In this document: positions 5,505-7,194 of the stretch, piece by piece
Layout: the number at the start of each line of letters is the position of its first letter
How positions within the stretch are numbered: the first letter of the stretch is position 1
Origin: an uncultured Actinomycetes bacterium
Lineage (GTDB): Bacteria; Actinomycetota; Thermoleophilia; Solirubrobacterales; Thermoleophilaceae
Direction: 5' to 3'
DNA: 7,194 nucleotides
Assembly (NCBI GenBank): GCA_946481495.1
Contig: CAMLNW010000135.1
Coordinates: 1-7,194 of the forward strand
Made by a program: the position numbers and the translations under genes
The notes under the pieces: model-generated
The model's input: the letters and a program-made list of their open reading frames with translations, nothing else
The model's database searches: none
What the model was told of the DNA's origin: nothing

Positions 5505-7194
5505 GCCTGACTGTCACCGACCTCTTCTGTGGAGCGGGCGGCTCGAGCGATGGTGCGCGCCAGGTCGGCGCCGAGCTGCGTCTCGGGCTGAACCACTGGG
5601 ACCGAGCGATCGAGACGCACGCGGCGAACTTCCCGGAGGCCGATCACGACTGCGCCGATGTCAGTGCGCTCACGACCGCGCAGATTCGCCGCTACCCCGA
5701 CAGCGACATCCTGATCGCGTCGCCTGAGTGCACGAATCACTCGCTCGCGAAGGGCGCGCGGCGGCGTAAGCCGCAGGCGAGCTCGTTGTTTGAGGATGGG
5801 CCTGCTGGTGACGACGAGCAGGATCGCTCGCGCGCGACGATGTGGGATGTCGTTCGGTTCGCCGAGCAGAAGATCCTCAAGGGCAAGCCGTACAAGGCGA
5901 TCGTCGTCGAGAACGTCGTCGATGCCTACAAGTGGGGTGCCGACGACAGCGGCCAGCTCTTCGCGGCTTGGCTGCTCGCGCTCGAGGGGCTCGGGTATCG
6001 CCATCAGGTCGTCTACCTGAACTCGATGTTCACGGGCCGGGTGCCGCAGTCACGGAACCGGATGTACGTCGTCTTCTGGCTTGCGAAGGTCCGCCAGCCG
6101 GATCTCCGCATCCAGCCGTTGTGCTGGTGCCCGTGGTGTGAGGACGTCGTTCACGGCCGGCAGACGTGGAAGAAGCTGACCGGCTACCTGTCGTGCTGGG
6201 GCAGCTACGGCCCGCAGTACTACTTCACCTGCCCCGGTTGCTCGAAGGCGTGCATCCCGGCGGCGCCGCCTGCCATCGACATCATCGACTCGACGAACCT
6301 CGGCCAGGTCATCGGCGAGCGTTCGGAAGACCTCGCGCGCGACACGCGCAGCCGGATCGCTCGCGGCCTGACTCGTCTCGACAGCGAGCCGTTCACATTC
6401 GAGTGGACTAAGGCGGGCGCTCCGAAGGGTCGAGTGATGACGGTCCCGATGGTGCACCTGCCGGCCGAGGCGAACGGGGCGATCTCCGTGCCGGTGGCGG
6501 CCAACACGTTCGAGCGAACGCCGGGCAACCGTGCGCGGCCTGCAGAGGCCGCGCCGGCCGACACGGTTCACGGCACCCTCGACCGAGCGCTCGTCGTGCC
6601 ACCGATGGGCGATGTCGACCCGCGTCCTGCGCACGCCGCGCCCGGGCCGACGCAGACGACCTCGACCCGAGCGGCGCTGGTGATGGCGAACCGCGCCCAT
6701 GCGGTGCCGTCGCCATCCGACGAGCGGTCATCGCCCGCTGTCTGCACGGGCGAGACGCTCGCGGTGATCCAGGTCCAGCGCAACGGAACCGCCCGCGATG
6801 CTTCGGCGGCCGTCCACACGATCCGCGCGCGCGGCCAGCACCACGCCGTCCTCATGCGCAACAACACCGCGCGCGGCGACCAGGGACAGATGTCGACGCC
6901 GGCCCATGAGCCGGCGCGAACGATCACCACGGCCGGACACCAGTCGCTCGTCATCCCCTACCAGGCGGGCAACCAGCCGATCGCCGCCGAGCAGGAGCCC
7001 GTCTCGACCCTGACCACACGCGACCGCCTGGCGCTCGTCGTGCCTGCCGGCGGCACCTGGGACGACGAGGCGACCCGTGGCGACGCGCCGATGCCAACAC
7101 AGACCGCCAGCGAGAGCCGGGCTGTCGTCTGGACTGACGAGGAGGTCGACCGCTGCCGCTTCCGCATGTTCACCCTCGACGAGATCGCCCAGCA
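5501..7194 (+). CDS. DNA (cytosine-5) methyltransferase with zinc ribbon and repeat-expanded recognition region, 3'-truncated by window edge
   Basis: A DNA cytosine-C5 methyltransferase using S-adenosylmethionine; 564 codons are present and the end is beyond the window. Motif I is DLFCGAGGSSDG (7-18), motif IV is ASPECTNHS (73-81) with catalytic Cys77, motif VI is VVENVVDAYKW (135-145; Glu137), and motif VIII is PQSRNRMYVVFW (182-193). Residues 208-251 hold a zinc-ribbon-like cluster (CWCPWC, then Cys232 and CPGCSKAC). Residues about 334-544, where the target recognition domain belongs, are an array of diverged repeats of about 29 residues. RFRMFTLDEIAQ at the right edge looks like the start of motif IX. 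Motif IV is Pro-Glu-Cys instead of the usual Pro-Cys-Gln, a form I associate with actinophage enzymes. The GTG start overlaps the small membrane protein gene. No restriction enzyme gene is visible, so it may be an orphan, anti-restriction or phage-borne methylase; the target sequence cannot be predicted. Confidence 0.93.
   Translation, partial: MSLTVTDLFCGAGGSSDGARQVGAELRLGLNHWDRAIETHAANFPEADHDCADVSALTTAQIRRYPDSDILIASPECTNHSLAKGARRRKPQASSLFEDGPAGDDEQDRSRATMWDVVRFAEQKILKGKPYKAIVVENVVDAYKWGADDSGQLFAAWLLALEGLGYRHQVVYLNSMFTGRVPQSRNRMYVVFWLAKVRQPDLRIQPLCWCPWCEDVVHGRQTWKKLTGYLSCWGSYGPQYYFTCPGCSKACIPAAPPAIDIIDSTNLGQVIGERSEDLARDTRSRIARGLTRLDSEPFTFEWTKAGAPKGRVMTVPMVHLPAEANGAISVPVAANTFERTPGNRARPAEAAPADTVHGTLDRALVVPPMGDVDPRPAHAAPGPTQTTSTRAALVMANRAHAVPSPSDERSSPAVCTGETLAVIQVQRNGTARDASAAVHTIRARGQHHAVLMRNNTARGDQGQMSTPAHEPARTITTAGHQSLVIPYQAGNQPIAAEQEPVSTLTTRDRLALVVPAGGTWDDEATRGDAPMPTQTASESRAVVWTDEEVDRCRFRMFTLDEIAQ
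6500..7132 (+). repeat. Seven diverged ~29-residue coding repeats in the methyltransferase recognition region
   Basis: Each unit ends in a hydrophobic A/S-L-V-V-like tetrad: ALVV (363), ALVM (392), AVIQ (421), AVLM (449), SLVI (482), ALVV (511) and AVVW (541). Spacings are 29, 29, 28, 33, 29 and 30 residues, about 87 bp. Before the tetrad each unit tends to carry Ala/Pro, then T-x-T-T and a charged turn, best seen in EPARTITTAGHQSLVIP and EPVSTLTTRDRLALVVP. Units often open with Asn-Arg/Asn-Asn. At DNA level 14 bases (GCGCTCGTCGTGCC) recur exactly at 6587-6600 and 7031-7044. The units are too diverged for a recent expansion. Confidence 0.75.

Noticed and set aside
6050..6700. 216-codon minus frame opposite the methyltransferase
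   Set aside because: No motif and no ribosome binding site; the plus strand keeps a continuous, motif-bearing frame.
6500..7132. CRISPR or tandem DNA repeat array
   Set aside because: Units are coding, diverged at DNA level and of uneven length, with no identical repeats and unique spacers.

Overview
This is a high-GC window, most likely from an actinobacterium. Gene content and codon use fit a soil lineage such as the Thermoleophilia/Solirubrobacterales, but that placement is an inference from style, not something the sequence proves. Eight protein-coding genes fill almost all of it. The genes at both ends run off the window. I see no rRNA, tRNA or CRISPR array.

Positions 1-5140 are a mainly leftward (minus-strand) metabolic block. 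In transcription order it holds the large subunit of a methylmalonyl-CoA mutase (5140-3521), an HSL-type alpha/beta-hydrolase whose TTG start overlaps the mutase stop (3524-2457), a START/SRPBCC-like protein with a long Pro/Glu-rich insert (1718-999), and the 5' part of a propionyl-CoA/acyl-CoA carboxylase beta subunit (960 to the left edge). Carboxylase and mutase act on neighbouring steps of propionyl-CoA to (R/S)-methylmalonyl-CoA to succinyl-CoA, so the block looks like odd-chain, branched-chain or propionate catabolism. The epimerase, the biotin-carrying alpha subunit and the B12-binding mutase subunit are not in the window.

A rightward VapBC-type toxin-antitoxin module (1832-2460) is wedged into this block. 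It has a RHH antitoxin and a PIN-domain toxin that overlap by four bases. Its left flank is a 113-bp divergent region holding a near-palindrome laid over a promoter in each direction. Its right flank has no spacer at all: the vapC stop and the hydrolase stop share one CTAG.

From about 5141 rightward the character changes to rightward accessory, phage-like genes. A 60-residue single-membrane-segment protein (5322-5504) overlaps by four bases a DNA cytosine-5 methyltransferase (5501 to the right edge). The methyltransferase has motifs I, IV, VI and VIII, then a zinc-ribbon-like cysteine cluster. Next comes an array of about seven diverged repeats of roughly 29 residues where the target recognition domain should be, and the start of motif IX at the window edge. 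The repeat-expanded recognition region and the divergent VapBC operator are the two most unusual items. The 180-bp gap 5141-5321 is the probable junction between the metabolic block and the accessory island.
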